From Elysia chlorotica (Eukaryota > Mollusca > Gastropoda > Plakobranchidae): a stretch of 64,000 nt of DNA. This document shows, in pieces, positions 1 to 12,500 of this stretch (position 1 is its first letter; the number at the start of each line of letters is the position of its first letter). Under the pieces are notes generated by a model that was not told the DNA's origin, ran no database searches, and saw only the letters and a list, made by a program, of their open reading frames with translations. Made by a program: the position numbers and the translations under genes. Location: assembly GCA_003991915.1 (NCBI GenBank), contig RQTK01000542.1, positions 113,942 to 177,941 of the forward strand, in the 5' to 3' direction.

Positions 1-2919
1 AATTCATCCACGATAGTAAACTAACGAAACCCTTCAAACTAAAAACTGGTGGTTGTTTGCTATAGCCGACGATCTTCCTTAATATGATGGTTGACTGGGT
101 TATGTGAAAATCAACTATTGAAAATTTAATAAAATATACATGTATTTGCGTTTTGGAATTGGTTTCTCCATTTCTTAACACTATTCTTTCAACAGCCAGT
201 GCGCTCCTTCCTTTCAAGGGTGTAACTGTAATATTATATTTAAACGACCCCTAAAGTCACTGCCACCTGAGCATACTCAGCTGATCTTGCTGGTTGGTTT
301 CCTAACACCCATCATAGTAGACATTATATACTAATTGGCAGTAAAAAGTCCCCCCACCGGTACCAGCCCGCTTCAGTGACACGAGTATGACATCACAGAG
401 CCACATTCAATTTCAGGTATTAAATTATTTGGGGTCTTGACTGGGAAACGTATCAAAAATGGTGTAAGACCAATGACTTTATACTAATTATAGTACGTAT
501 TTCATCTAAAATATTAATCTTGCAGTTCCCTAATTTGTATCTGGTAGAGTAAAGGTGCAAAGAAAGTGAATCCACCCTCTTCGCAATTATAATCATACAG
601 AACAATATCCACCGTTTTAAATTAGTTTTCTGCCTTCAATTTTCGCATTTTCATGATGTTTGCACTAATTTGATAATCTAATTTTTAAATGAACTTGTGG
701 CTTGTTGCAAGGAAAACAAAAAACATGAATAATTCTCTGGCTTTAAAAACCTCATACAGCTGATGAGCACCTCTCAATTTGTGTCATTCTAATTTGAGCT
801 CTAGGTTTACTTCAATTCAATTCCATTTCAAAATGCCAACACACTGAAATAAAATGGTATGACGACAGTTTGGCTTATTGAAACCAATTTGCCCTGATAA
901 AAAAGTTAACATTTTGAATTTTTAAACCAAGTTTTCTTTGGTCTTGTTGCCCAAACTGGAGACGTGTTGAAATTTCAATTAACCTTCCTTCAGCTGTACT
1001 TTCAGTGGTTTTGAAGAAAATGGCGAAGAAACAAATACATTTATACTAATACACACAAATACATGTATATTTCATTAAATTTTCAATAAATAAATGAGGC
1101 CAGATGGATCATTCAGTAGTACACGTAGCTTCTAATCAGTAGTCTCTCAACAGACCATCCTGTTCCTTAATCCTTTTACTGATTGAGTCAATGATGTACA
1201 TGTATAATGCTATGGATTGAGACAGACATGCATGTGATAGCCTGGTTGCTTATCTAGGACATTAAAACACAAATAATTATTTGATTGAGACTATGTTCCA
1301 ATAGAGACAAAAGTAATGAACTTAACACACATCCTTGTTTGACTTTACCATTACATTGAAAAATTCAGCAAGTCACTGTTCATATAAATACCTTTAATAC
1401 CTAAAAATAGTACCTTTTTATTATTATATTTGATTTATACCATGTATGTGCTGAAGGCATTCAATTCCAAATTATTTTTTTTTATTAATTAATTCATTCA
1501 AGAAGCAAACAAACTTACAAACAAACTAAATAATTGAACACAACTTTGGGATGCAATAAAGAATTTATTTTGACTTTTCATGTTTTTTAACAACTAGGAA
1601 ACAAAGGAGCAATTTATTTTTCTTACTTAAATATTATTTAGAATGTGCTTCGATTTTCATCCCATACTCCATAATCAACAATGTAAAACTACAGTAAGTC
1701 TTTCTTCATGTTATCTTTCAACAATGCGGGATAAAGTAATGAGGCCATCTATTATTACACCATTTTACAAAAATGTAAACTAGTTACACAAACAAAAGCC
1801 AGTTTGAAAACAATAACCATAAATGCACCTTTTACCGAGATCAACATTTTATATAAGATTACATGTCAACATGTAAAAGTTTCTTAACATGAGATTCTTT
1901 CTCCCTTGATCGGAGTTTTAATGAATTTGAGAATCAAAATTGTAGGATCTATAATAATAACAATAATAAGCAGCAACCAAACAAAGTTACACTTTACTGA
2001 GAAAGAATGCTGGGCATTGAGTCTTCATAGAGAAAATATAAACTAAGAAACAGTCTTGAAAATCTAACTCACAGCATTTAATTAAAAGTGAGGAAAAAAT
2101 TGTAAAAAAATTCACAATGAAACCATACTTTTATATAAAAAATTAGATAGATAAAGTTTTCCTTTGTTAAATTATATCATATAATGAAATGTTTTCTCAG
2201 AGTTTGTAAATTAAAAATATAAAATATAAAAAGATAAAAAATGTTAAATTTGTCAGTTATGGTTAAGTTCTCTCAAAAAATAAACTATTCACGTTTAACA
2301 AATTTATCACACATTTATTGTACTTTTAGGATATGATTTGTAAAGTTCATACTGAAATTGTACAATAAATTTCATCATTCCATTAAGTAGTGGGGAGTAC
2401 AGTCAACATTTTGTTTCAACAGTTTGGATTTTTGAGATTCAAAAGCAACAGATGGAAAAACAGGTATAACATATTGAGAAATTTCAACAGTCAAGAAAAG
2501 TATCCTACAGGTCAGTGAAAAAAAAAACAGATTTGACTTTCGGTTGGGTTGCTGTACAAAAGGTACCCCAATAATTTGTTTATTTTTCTCATTTAAGTTG
2601 AATTATCATAATATATTATTAGCATGGTCTTATTAACTCAAGTTTATAGGGGCTCTACTACTGTGTAGTGACGTTAAAAGCTGTCAATTGCATATCCACA
2701 CTAGGCCAAATAAATTTTAGGCTGAATTTGTCCTACACCTTACTGATGGCAGCAAATTTTTTCAATCAACAATATGAAACATATACATGATGACTTTCAA
2801 TTATAAATTCCTAATCAACAAGAGAGTTTCCAGCCTAATATAAGAGAGCAACCCTTAATAAGTTTCAAGTTCCCTAGACTCCCAAAAATCCTTTCTAAAT
2901 ATGACAGCCTGTTCAGCAG
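1..2919. other. AT-rich GCAT 3' UTR or downstream sequence, no gene recognised
   Basis: No convincing coding segment on either strand. The sequence is AT-rich and includes part of the GCAT 3' UTR of unknown length. TTTATT motifs (AATAAA on the minus strand), for example at 2579-2584, are possible poly(A) signals. Confidence 0.5.
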
Positions 2920-3142
2920 AGATTTAAACCTTGAGCCTCTTGATCATTACTCCCGAGCACTAACCAACTCACTAAGCTACTGACCAGAGCATGTCCAAAG
3001 TAGATTTGAACCTTTGATCATTACTCCTGTGTACTAACCTACTCAAATAAGCTACTGACCAGAGCATGTCCAGATGAGACTTGAACCTCTGGTCTCCTGA
3101 TCATTACTCCCGAGTACTAACCTACTCAAATAAGCTACCAGT
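2920..3142 (-). repeat. Three tandem tRNA-like SINE heads
   Basis: Three roughly 75-bp copies start near 2920, 3001 and 3076. On the minus strand each carries an A-box-like TAGCTTAGTGAGTTGGTTAG or variant and a B-box-like GGTTCAAATC or GGTTTAAATC. They are too diverged to fold as a functional tRNA. This family differs from the common ~250-bp SINE elsewhere in the window. Confidence 0.65.
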
Positions 3143-3255
3143 GCTCCTAATACACAGTCGTGCAGAGTGTTACAGTATAAGCATGAGGATGAGCGGTTCA
3201 GTACAGATCACAATAGCCCACTGGAACTCCGACGTTGGTTCAGATGCCTGGTGTG

Positions 3256-3413
3256 TTACTGGATGACCTTGAGGCTGCGGCCAATCTCGGTGAAGGCGTC
3301 GACAGCCCTGTCCACATCCTGGATGGAGTGTGACGCCGACATCTGGACGCGGATTCGGGCTTTCCCCTTGGGTACCACTGGGTAGCTGAACCCAATCACG
3401 TAAATGCCTCGCT
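3256..3413 (-). CDS. GCAT: GCAT coding exon 11 (terminal)
   Basis: Codes [20 protein letters not shown] and continues to GRSLKVIQ, then TAA at 3258-3256. Acceptor ctcaaatcag. The 3' UTR lies below 3256. Confidence 0.96.
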
Positions 3414-6400
3414 CTGATTTGAGGACACGGACAGAAAAACAATAGACATACATTTGATAGGGGGGGGGGGGGATGTTAAATAAATAAAATAATATGCAGA
3501 AATAGTCTTCGAAATTTTATTCACAAAAATCTACTTGGGTTGAGTTGAGTGTTGACATGGTTCCAGAAAGTCCAACGTCAGCACTATATTGGCAGTATAA
3601 TGGACAGCTCCCAAGACTTAACAGTAATTCATTTCTCCGAACTATCATCATCTTTTCCCCACCATTATTACACTTCTATATTTTCTTTCCAGCATTGGTT
3701 CTGTCTTTTATACCATCTATAACACCAGTAGTTGTAATTCTGCTTGCACTGAGAATAGATCCATTCTCCTTTTATCTTCCTTTTTTTTTTATTCCTAAGA
3801 ATTTTTCTCCAAATATCTGAAGCAGTTAATCTGAAATTCCATCATAGCAAGTCAAGTACATAGAATCAATACTTTCAAAAGTCTGTAAATATGTGGCAAT
3901 AGGATGTTGATTTAAAGCAAACCATATTATTTTCATTCTCGTGTACAATCATCAATAATTGGTTCCACTTGAAGTTGTAAAATTTGGAGAAGCAGCATCA
4001 GAAAAGCTTGAGATCGAAGGAATTTTTAGTTTTTGATGTAGGAAGTAAAATATTTCTGGATCCCTAGCACTATGGCTGGAAATTTTAAGATCTTAAAATA
4101 TAAAAAAAAAAAAAAAATAAGTGAAAAAAACAAAATGATCCATAAAATAGGTTGGGGGGAAAAAGGGGGGAGGGGAGTTTGTTTAATGTCCAACATCAGC
4201 ACTATATAGGCTATATTGTGGACAGCCCCAAGACTCACGTCTGACAATTTTATGTGCTGCAACACATGAGAGGGTGGGGATACTGTGACTACTGTCTCAG
4301 CTGATTACATTAAACTGAAACAGACTCAACCAGTAGGGAGCGAAATCGCCAAGGTTGAACCATGGACCTTTTGCGTCAGTAGCCGATGTTCTACCCCAGG
4401 GTCACCGTGTCCCTCACGATGATAGTTATGATTGTAAAAGTCCTGGAAAAATAGGATATAATCCAGATAAGTATCAGACATGTTACACTCAAACTCAGAT
4501 CTTACCTAACATTTTATCAGCGAAGGTTGAGGCTAGGCGAGCATCTCCTAGCATCACAGGGCAGATAGCATGCTCTGGGTCACCCTAAAACAATAAGGGT
4601 TAAAGATCTATAATATGACAAGCTTTAAAATTACAATATGAGAAGGGTTGGAGGAATTAGGGGATAAGAAAGACACAGATGTGAAGAAAATGAAAAGTTT
4701 TTTTTTTTTTTTTCAGCTATATAAAAGGCTTTTTATGCCAACTTCTATTTTGATGCCTCAATATTGTATTTTGAACCAAACCTCTGTATTGATGATTTTT
4801 CTTTAAATAGAAAACTTGAAATATGAGATCCAGAATAAGATTTCTAGAGAAAACAGGTTGGAGGAAGTAGAAGATTTATAATGAAACTATATAGCCCACA
4901 AAATGTAAAGAAGATGAAGAGGTGTTTTGCATTGAAGGATTTTCATGCCAACTCCAATTTTGATACTTCAATATTTTATTTTGAAAATAAATTGATTTCT
5001 TATCGTCCAGTTATCTACTTTAGAAAAGATAAATAAAACGGTACATGCACTTAATTTTTTTTTCATTGCCTAATTAGTAATATTTATACAAAGACGAAAT
5101 TCTATTACAAGAGACATATATTTGTACATCTATTTCAAACCTTTGTAACATTTAAAGAAAATATTAAAATCTGCCTAATCTTCCAGTAGATAATTTATAA
5201 AGACTTATTCAAGCTTTTCAATTGATGGGAATGTTACCCATAGTCATTTTACCTACAAGAAATGAAATGGGTTTGTTTTTTCGCCAATATATATATAAAA
5301 GTTTAATCCCTTTTTAACTATACCTTTGATATAACTCACTGTGAACCAACAAATGCAATTGAAAAGCATAACAGCAGATCCTTATGTATGTCAGGTCGTT
5401 TTTATAAGATTGCCATAACAGTACATTTTTTTTTTTTTGCAGGTGATCTCTTTATGTCAAGCAAAATTTAACTTATTAAAAGTACAATTGATTTTAAAAT
5501 AGCAAATAAGATTGCTTTAACAGTACATTTTTTTTTCTTCGGGTGATCTCTCTATTTCAAGCGAAATTCAAAAGAAGTTATTAAAAGTACAATTGATTTT
5601 AAAAAAGCAACAACTTAAAATAAATTATTTATTTAAAAGAAAACACTCATGATCAGTTGAGCAAAAATTAAATTGCGAAGTAAATTTTAAAACAAAAACG
5701 CAGTTAACATAGATACCATCAAATACGGAATCAATTTTTTTTACATAAAAGTAATTACCCTTAGTTACCCTGTTTTAAAGTTCAACTTTCATTCATCTAA
5801 ATATGTTTTATATTTGACATTTGAAAACAAGCTTCTTCATGTTTAAAATCAACTAGTAGCTAAGAGTAACAATAAGATTGACAGAAAAATGACAAATGAA
5901 CAAAAAATGTTTCAAAAAGTGACAATGAAGGATTAATTAGAAAATGAGTGTGATGGCTTTATAAAAAAAAATGTTGAGGTTTATGACAACATACTGTAAG
6001 TTTTTTCTTAAAAAATGCCTTGAGATAAAGAAATTCAATAGTATTAATATGTACTTTTTTTGTTATGTATAAGCTTTGTATAGACATTCCTCAAGTGAAA
6101 CTGTCATTAACTTACTCTGCAGAGGGCTTCAGATAACATCTACTGCTTTTAGCATTTCATACAGCATTATTTTTCTCACTACCCATGTTCAAGTATTCAA
6201 TACAATTTATTTTTTTTCACATATATTGTATTTAGAAATAAGCGGTTATTCATTATTTTTGGGGGGGTTGTAAAAAAATAATGCTAGGAAATGGATTGAG
6301 CAATCTTGAACTTCTGTCTTTGCTTAAACAGAGCATTAACTTGGTCTATTTTGCATTGGGATTGATGTTAAAAAGGAAGGAATATCAAAAGTAGTTGCCA

Positions 6401-6469
6401 AGGTGACAGTAAAGAGTAGACAGGAAAAGAGAGAGAGGGCGAGAGTAAAGGAAAGAGGAGAGAAGAGAG

Positions 6470-6523
<54 letters not shown>

Positions 6524-9500
6524 AGCATAGTTAATTCTCATAGAAGCAGCACTTACAGAGAGAGTAAAGCCTACATCAGTCATGCGGCTGCGGAAACGTT
6601 TTGTGTTCTCCAACACTCGTTTGGGCAGTTCTGTATCCTCCATGATGAGATCCAGGGCCTGAGGACATTTGGGGTAAGAACATTCATCTACTGTTAGTGT
6701 TACGAAGAATACATTAAACGCACTACACCTTTATAAATAACTATCTGCTGTCGCAAAGAATGTATTAAACTCGCCACACCTTTACACCTTCCATACCTTT
6801 ACACAGAACTATCTACTGTTGTAAAGAATATATTAAACATGCAACACCTTTACACTCTGCAAACCTTTACATTTTCCATACCTCATTATATAACTATCTG
6901 CTGTAACAAAAAATACCTTCAAATTGCTACACCTTTGCACACAGCTATCTGCTTTTACAAAACATATATTCAACATACATTGCCTTTACACATAACTATT
7001 TGCTGTTACCAAGAATTACACATCACCTATAAACATCTGCTGTTGAAAGAAATATCTTAAACTTTACACATTATCTCGTGTTCCAAGGAATAATAATAGC
7101 CAAGACAAAAAGTATTTTATTTGGCTTTAATTTTATGTACCCCTTTGTAAATTTTAGAGTTAAACTATACCCAATTTTGAATTGTTGTGCTTTTTAACTG
7201 TTTGTAAAACTCTACAGATTTGATTAACCATGCACAGTAGAATATGCAAACCCAGGTTTAGATAAGCTATAGTTTTATAAAACCTATTACCTTCAATGAG
7301 TAAAAAAAAAAAATCGACTTTTTCCCCAAGATATTATCTTTAGCAGATTCCATTGGTATTTAATCACATGCTTCAGTATTCAGGAAAGTTCTATTAAGTA
7401 CGGTATTGATTAAGTTTGACCCACCTTGCTGGCACAGGCAACAATAGGAGGGGGCAAGGTGTTGGAGAAGAGGTAAGGTCTCGACCTCTGCCTCAGCAGA
7501 TCGATCAGCTCTTTGGGGCCTGTTGTGTAACCTCCTAAAACATACAATAAGATGACATATATGAGGCAACCAGGGCGAATCAGGCACAAGTAGTTGATGC
7601 AAGTTTTGAGCTAGCGCCCTCTAAACATAGAAAACTTTTCTTTTCTAATTTCATTTTCTAATAGATACAATTATCTTTGTTTCTCAAAGTGAAAGTGTTA
7701 CAATTTTGTGAACGCCTTATATAGCAATTTTGGCCTCTTAACACAATAGATAACTCAAAAAGTCCCTAATTCCGACTTCAATCTGATTCACTGATACGTC
7801 TCATACAAGCATTGTCACAAAAGTTTCTTTCATTCTTCTAATGTTCATATTAATTTACCAATTTTTGCTCCTATCCGTGTCTGCCATTATTTTCTATTAA
7901 AATAACACTGAAAGGTTGTATTATAAATCCCTGTGTTAACAAAAAAAAACACAAATTACTTTGAGACGTATTGATGACATAAATTGTGTCATCAATACAT
8001 TTTAGTACCTATCTATGTCAAAATATATAAATTTGCCACTGAATATGATCTGTAGGTAATAAAAATGTATACATTGGATCTATCACATGAAACAGAAACA
8101 CAGATCGGTTATTTCTAACTGCGTCTTAGGTGCAATAGATATTGTAGATCTAGGGTGTTCCAAGATGAAGCGATGACACTAATTTTGTTTGTCACACTTA
8201 TCTATTATGTGAATTTACATGTCAATTTTTTTGTTTCCATGGATTTAAATGTGGACACTAGCACTGAGATTATTTTTAAGATATTTAGAGTTTTTAGATT
8301 TAGTCAAACCAAAATACCCCCCTATTCATCGTTACTACTTCAGAAACGTATTGAAAGTATTTGAGATATATCACCAGCACTGGTGATGACACAAACATTT
8401 TAATCTTGATTTTTTTTTAGATTTAGACATGGGCACAATTGCATTTCTAACAATAGAAGAATGTTTTCATAAAGCCATATGAACACAATTAGTCTTGTCA
8501 GGGCAATAATAGCTTTTGATTTGGGATATTTCAGATGACACAAATTTGAGATGCTGTAGGGAAAAAAGCATAATTTTCAGCTTAATAGTGGGAACTTATG
8601 TCTTGTACAACAAAGTGCAGATAAGCCTTATTGGATCTAAACATAGTGTTGTAGTGGTACACATTTTATTATGATGGACCATGATGACACAGAGAGATAC
8701 GTCTGAAAGTTGCAGAAAAATATTGTTATAAAAAAACATGGTTTGCCTCATTAAAACTGAATAGAGATATGTTGTTTCATTTGTCCCCTAGGAATATCAA
8801 GCAAAATTTAACTTTTAAAATCAATTAGAAAAATACAGGACAAACAAAATGACCATAGATGCAACATATTTATCAAATGTCACTTTTCGACAATTTTTAA
8901 TCTCATGCTATAGATCATTTAGACCTATGCTCATTTATGAAAATAGTATTGCTAGGCAAAATTTATTACCAGTACAGTGTATGTTTCAGTTTCATTAATT
9001 TTTTCATACGATTCTGTGCCTATCCCTTTGTGCACAATATTTTTGGGTATTTTCAAAAACCTATTTGAAATGCAAGGTGTGCAGATCGATGCAAACATGT
9101 GCAGACAAACGCATTTCAATGCACTTAACATAACTATATGTGGCGTGATGGGAAAAGGTTACACCCAGACGTACCTGCAGCTCCCCCGAGTGCTTTTCCC
9201 AAAGTTGAGTTTATAATGTCCACTCGATTGTTAAGGCCGAAATATTCCTCTGTGCCTCTGCAGATCCAATAACAGGCCAGATGAATAAGAGTCATGTAAT
9301 TTTTGTGTTAGCCAGGTACAATAATCACAATTATATATCTTGATATACTGAATAAGCACCTAAGCTTAGATTTGAATGTTTTGAAATTCAACACTAAAGC
9401 ATAAGAGTACAGCAGTGTAGTAACAAATATAAATTATAAGGAAGTGGCTATTTACCTGGTAACCGGACAAATAGCCAAAAGGCTATTCCTCCGGCAGTCT

Positions 9501-12500
9501 TGGTTTGGAATTGCTTGGTGATCCAACTAGGATTGGTTGAGACATCTTCTCTCGCTCAATCACGCTCTCTATTTCTCTCCCCCCCACCCCCCCCTCTCTC
9601 TCTGTCTCTCTTTCTCCCGCCCACCTCACTCTCTCAATTATTTCTAAACTTCTCTCTCCCTCTCTCTCTCTCTGCCACAAGCGTGAAGTCGACTATAGAT
9701 ATACACTAGATCTACACTCTCCATTACTTAGATCTAGGGATGGAGAAGCTAGTAAGGCACAGCAGAAAAAGAGCGAGAACATCAAGGAGTAGTAAAAATA
9801 AATCAGGGAAACCCAGGAAAACAAAAAATGCCGTCCTCGCACCCCACAAATTTTTTTCTTGGTCTCCCTAGACGTCTAGATTGAGATTCTAATCCAAGAC
9901 TGCCGGAGGAATAGCCATTTGGCTATTTGTCCGGTTACCGGGTAAATAGCCACTTCCAAATTATAAATTGGACCATTCGGCTACATTTACCCATAACATA
10001 GATTTACATGACCTTAAAATATTACCAAAATGTATATATTATTTTGTACTACTATATTACAGATTAATCTACTCCCATTAACAATATAGCCTATACAAAG
10101 TTGGCGCTGGACACTAAGCAACAACACTTATTTCTTACTCCCATTTAACTAATCAAACAAAGCAGCCTTTAAAAAAAATAAAGACATAGCACCCATCATG
10201 TTAAAGATTGTATCCTTGACTTATATCAATGTTTTCAAACTAAACTTACCTGCCAGTCTTGCCAAAGAATCCTGTGGCGTGGCATTCGTCAATGAATACC
10301 ATTGAGTTGTGCTTGTCAGCTAGATCACAAATATCCCTAATGAAAAAAAAAAAGAAAAAAAGGAGTAATTACATGAAGTTTCAAGACTTTTTTGCCCAGA
10401 TTGTCAGATCTGGAAATTTATGTCACTTACACATTACTCATATGACAAAAATTATACCAAATATGAATGAAGAAACTAGATTTTTTGACATTTCCTTCTG
10501 TGCAAACAGTCTTCACAGTGAAAGAAAAGCTCTTTTTTTTTTTCACTACAAGATAATTATGAATATTGATAATAACAAAAATAGTTCACTGAATTTGGCA
10601 TCATTGTATTATACATATAATAGTTAAAAAACAACAGCTGCACCACAAAACAAAGCTTTGAGTATTTACTTTAGAGGAGTGACATTTCCATCCATGCTAA
10701 AGACTCCGTCAGTAACAATGAGGCGCTGTCGAGAGCCCTGGGTGTTCACAAGGTGCATCTCAAGATCTGAAGCATGGAAGATTTATTAATAAGAACAATG
10801 TCAGATCTTTCAACTAAAACCATAGAAGACTGGAAATCTGTTGGTTTCGATATAAAACAATCATTGATTACAAAACTGGAAGGCTCATCTGTTTTTAGAA
10901 TGAAGGCCAATTTTTGGGATAGGGTTCTATGTTAAAGAAAGATTCCTTTAAATAAAAAAAAATTTCCTTTTATTGTATACTTTTAGGAAGTGTAATTGTT
11001 ATAAGAACAAGAACTTCATTCCATTTTCCCCTCCAAGCCTAACCTTATAAGCTTTTGCAATGCCCCATAAAAAGACTGAAAAAATATTTTATATGGCTTT
11101 ATTAAATTCTGTTATTCCATCTTGAGCTAACTTGGCCTTCTTTAACTGTAAGAATCATTTCTAATGAGTTATATTTAAGTAGCTAAATCTAATATGCATC
11201 CATAATTCAAAACCATAAAACTCATATTACTTTATTTCAAGATAGCTAACTTACTTCAAAAGACAAAAATTTCAAAATTTTATCAGTCCACACCAGCACT
11301 ATTTAGGACAAGCCCCAATACTAACATCTGACAATTTCATGTGCTGCCACACAAAGTCAGTGCGGGGATACCACGACTCCTGCCTCAACATACAAACCTG
11401 CTAGATCTCTGTGCTTGTAGCGCAGGCGTTGAGCTTTACACAGACGAATCCCATCGATGATTGACGCATGGTTGAGCTCATCAGATATGACAGCATCGTC
11501 TGGGGTGAGGAGCACCTCAAACACTCCAGCATTGGCGTCGAAGCAGCTGATGTACAGGATTGTGTCCTCTTTGCCATGGAACTTGGAAATTTTCTCCTCT
11601 AGCTCCTTGTGAATATCCTAGAGACAGAGAGAGAAAAAAAAACAAGACTTAACATGCGAGAGGTGCTCCAGCTCTCTGTGATTTTATCCTGAGGAAACAA
11701 CCAAACATTAAAAGAGAAAAGTCCTTTTGCACTTTTGCTGAATGTAACCCTAACAAAACAAAAAACCAGAGCAACCGTTAGAAAAAATTATTAACAAAGT
11801 AGTATAATCTTAGTAGCATACTGTATCGTATTATAATATGATCCCAACAATGATTATCAATATCACTACATTTTTATTTTATTCACAATTTTAACAGAGA
11901 ATATTTTTTACAAGCATATACAAGTTAAAAATTTAATGATGTAAAATGTCGCCAAAAGATTTAGATTTTATTACCTAAGATGCACCCCTTTAAAACACAA
12001 TTTATTTATTGACAAAATTCTGAAACAAAATGAAAACTGTGGATTGCTATCAACCAAAGAAGTGACTTGTATAATTTCTGTCAGGATAAAAACTCTCTCA
12101 AGACAAGAATGATGACCTCCACCCTCAGCTTTTATACAGCTGAACATGTTTGCTCTTCTTTTAAAACAAATACATTTAGATCTTAGAACAATTTCAGTTC
12201 TATGCAAAAACGCCAAAGGGCCACAAAGTCAAAGAAAACATTTACGCTTTTTGTCCAATTCTTTGTGACTCAACAATTTTTTTCAAATATCAGCTTTTGG
12301 TTTCAAAGAGGTCCAACTGTACATTTGGAGACCAGGGTAAAATTGGATCATTTAATAGATAATAAAAGAATGTATAGCTACTCGCAGTTGAGCACTTTTA
12401 AAAAACTCAGCTGCAAGCTTACCTGGGTGCCACAAATAAACCTGACAGAGCTAAGACCAGCGCCATGAGAGTCGAGTGCCTTCTTGCCTGCCTCCACGAC

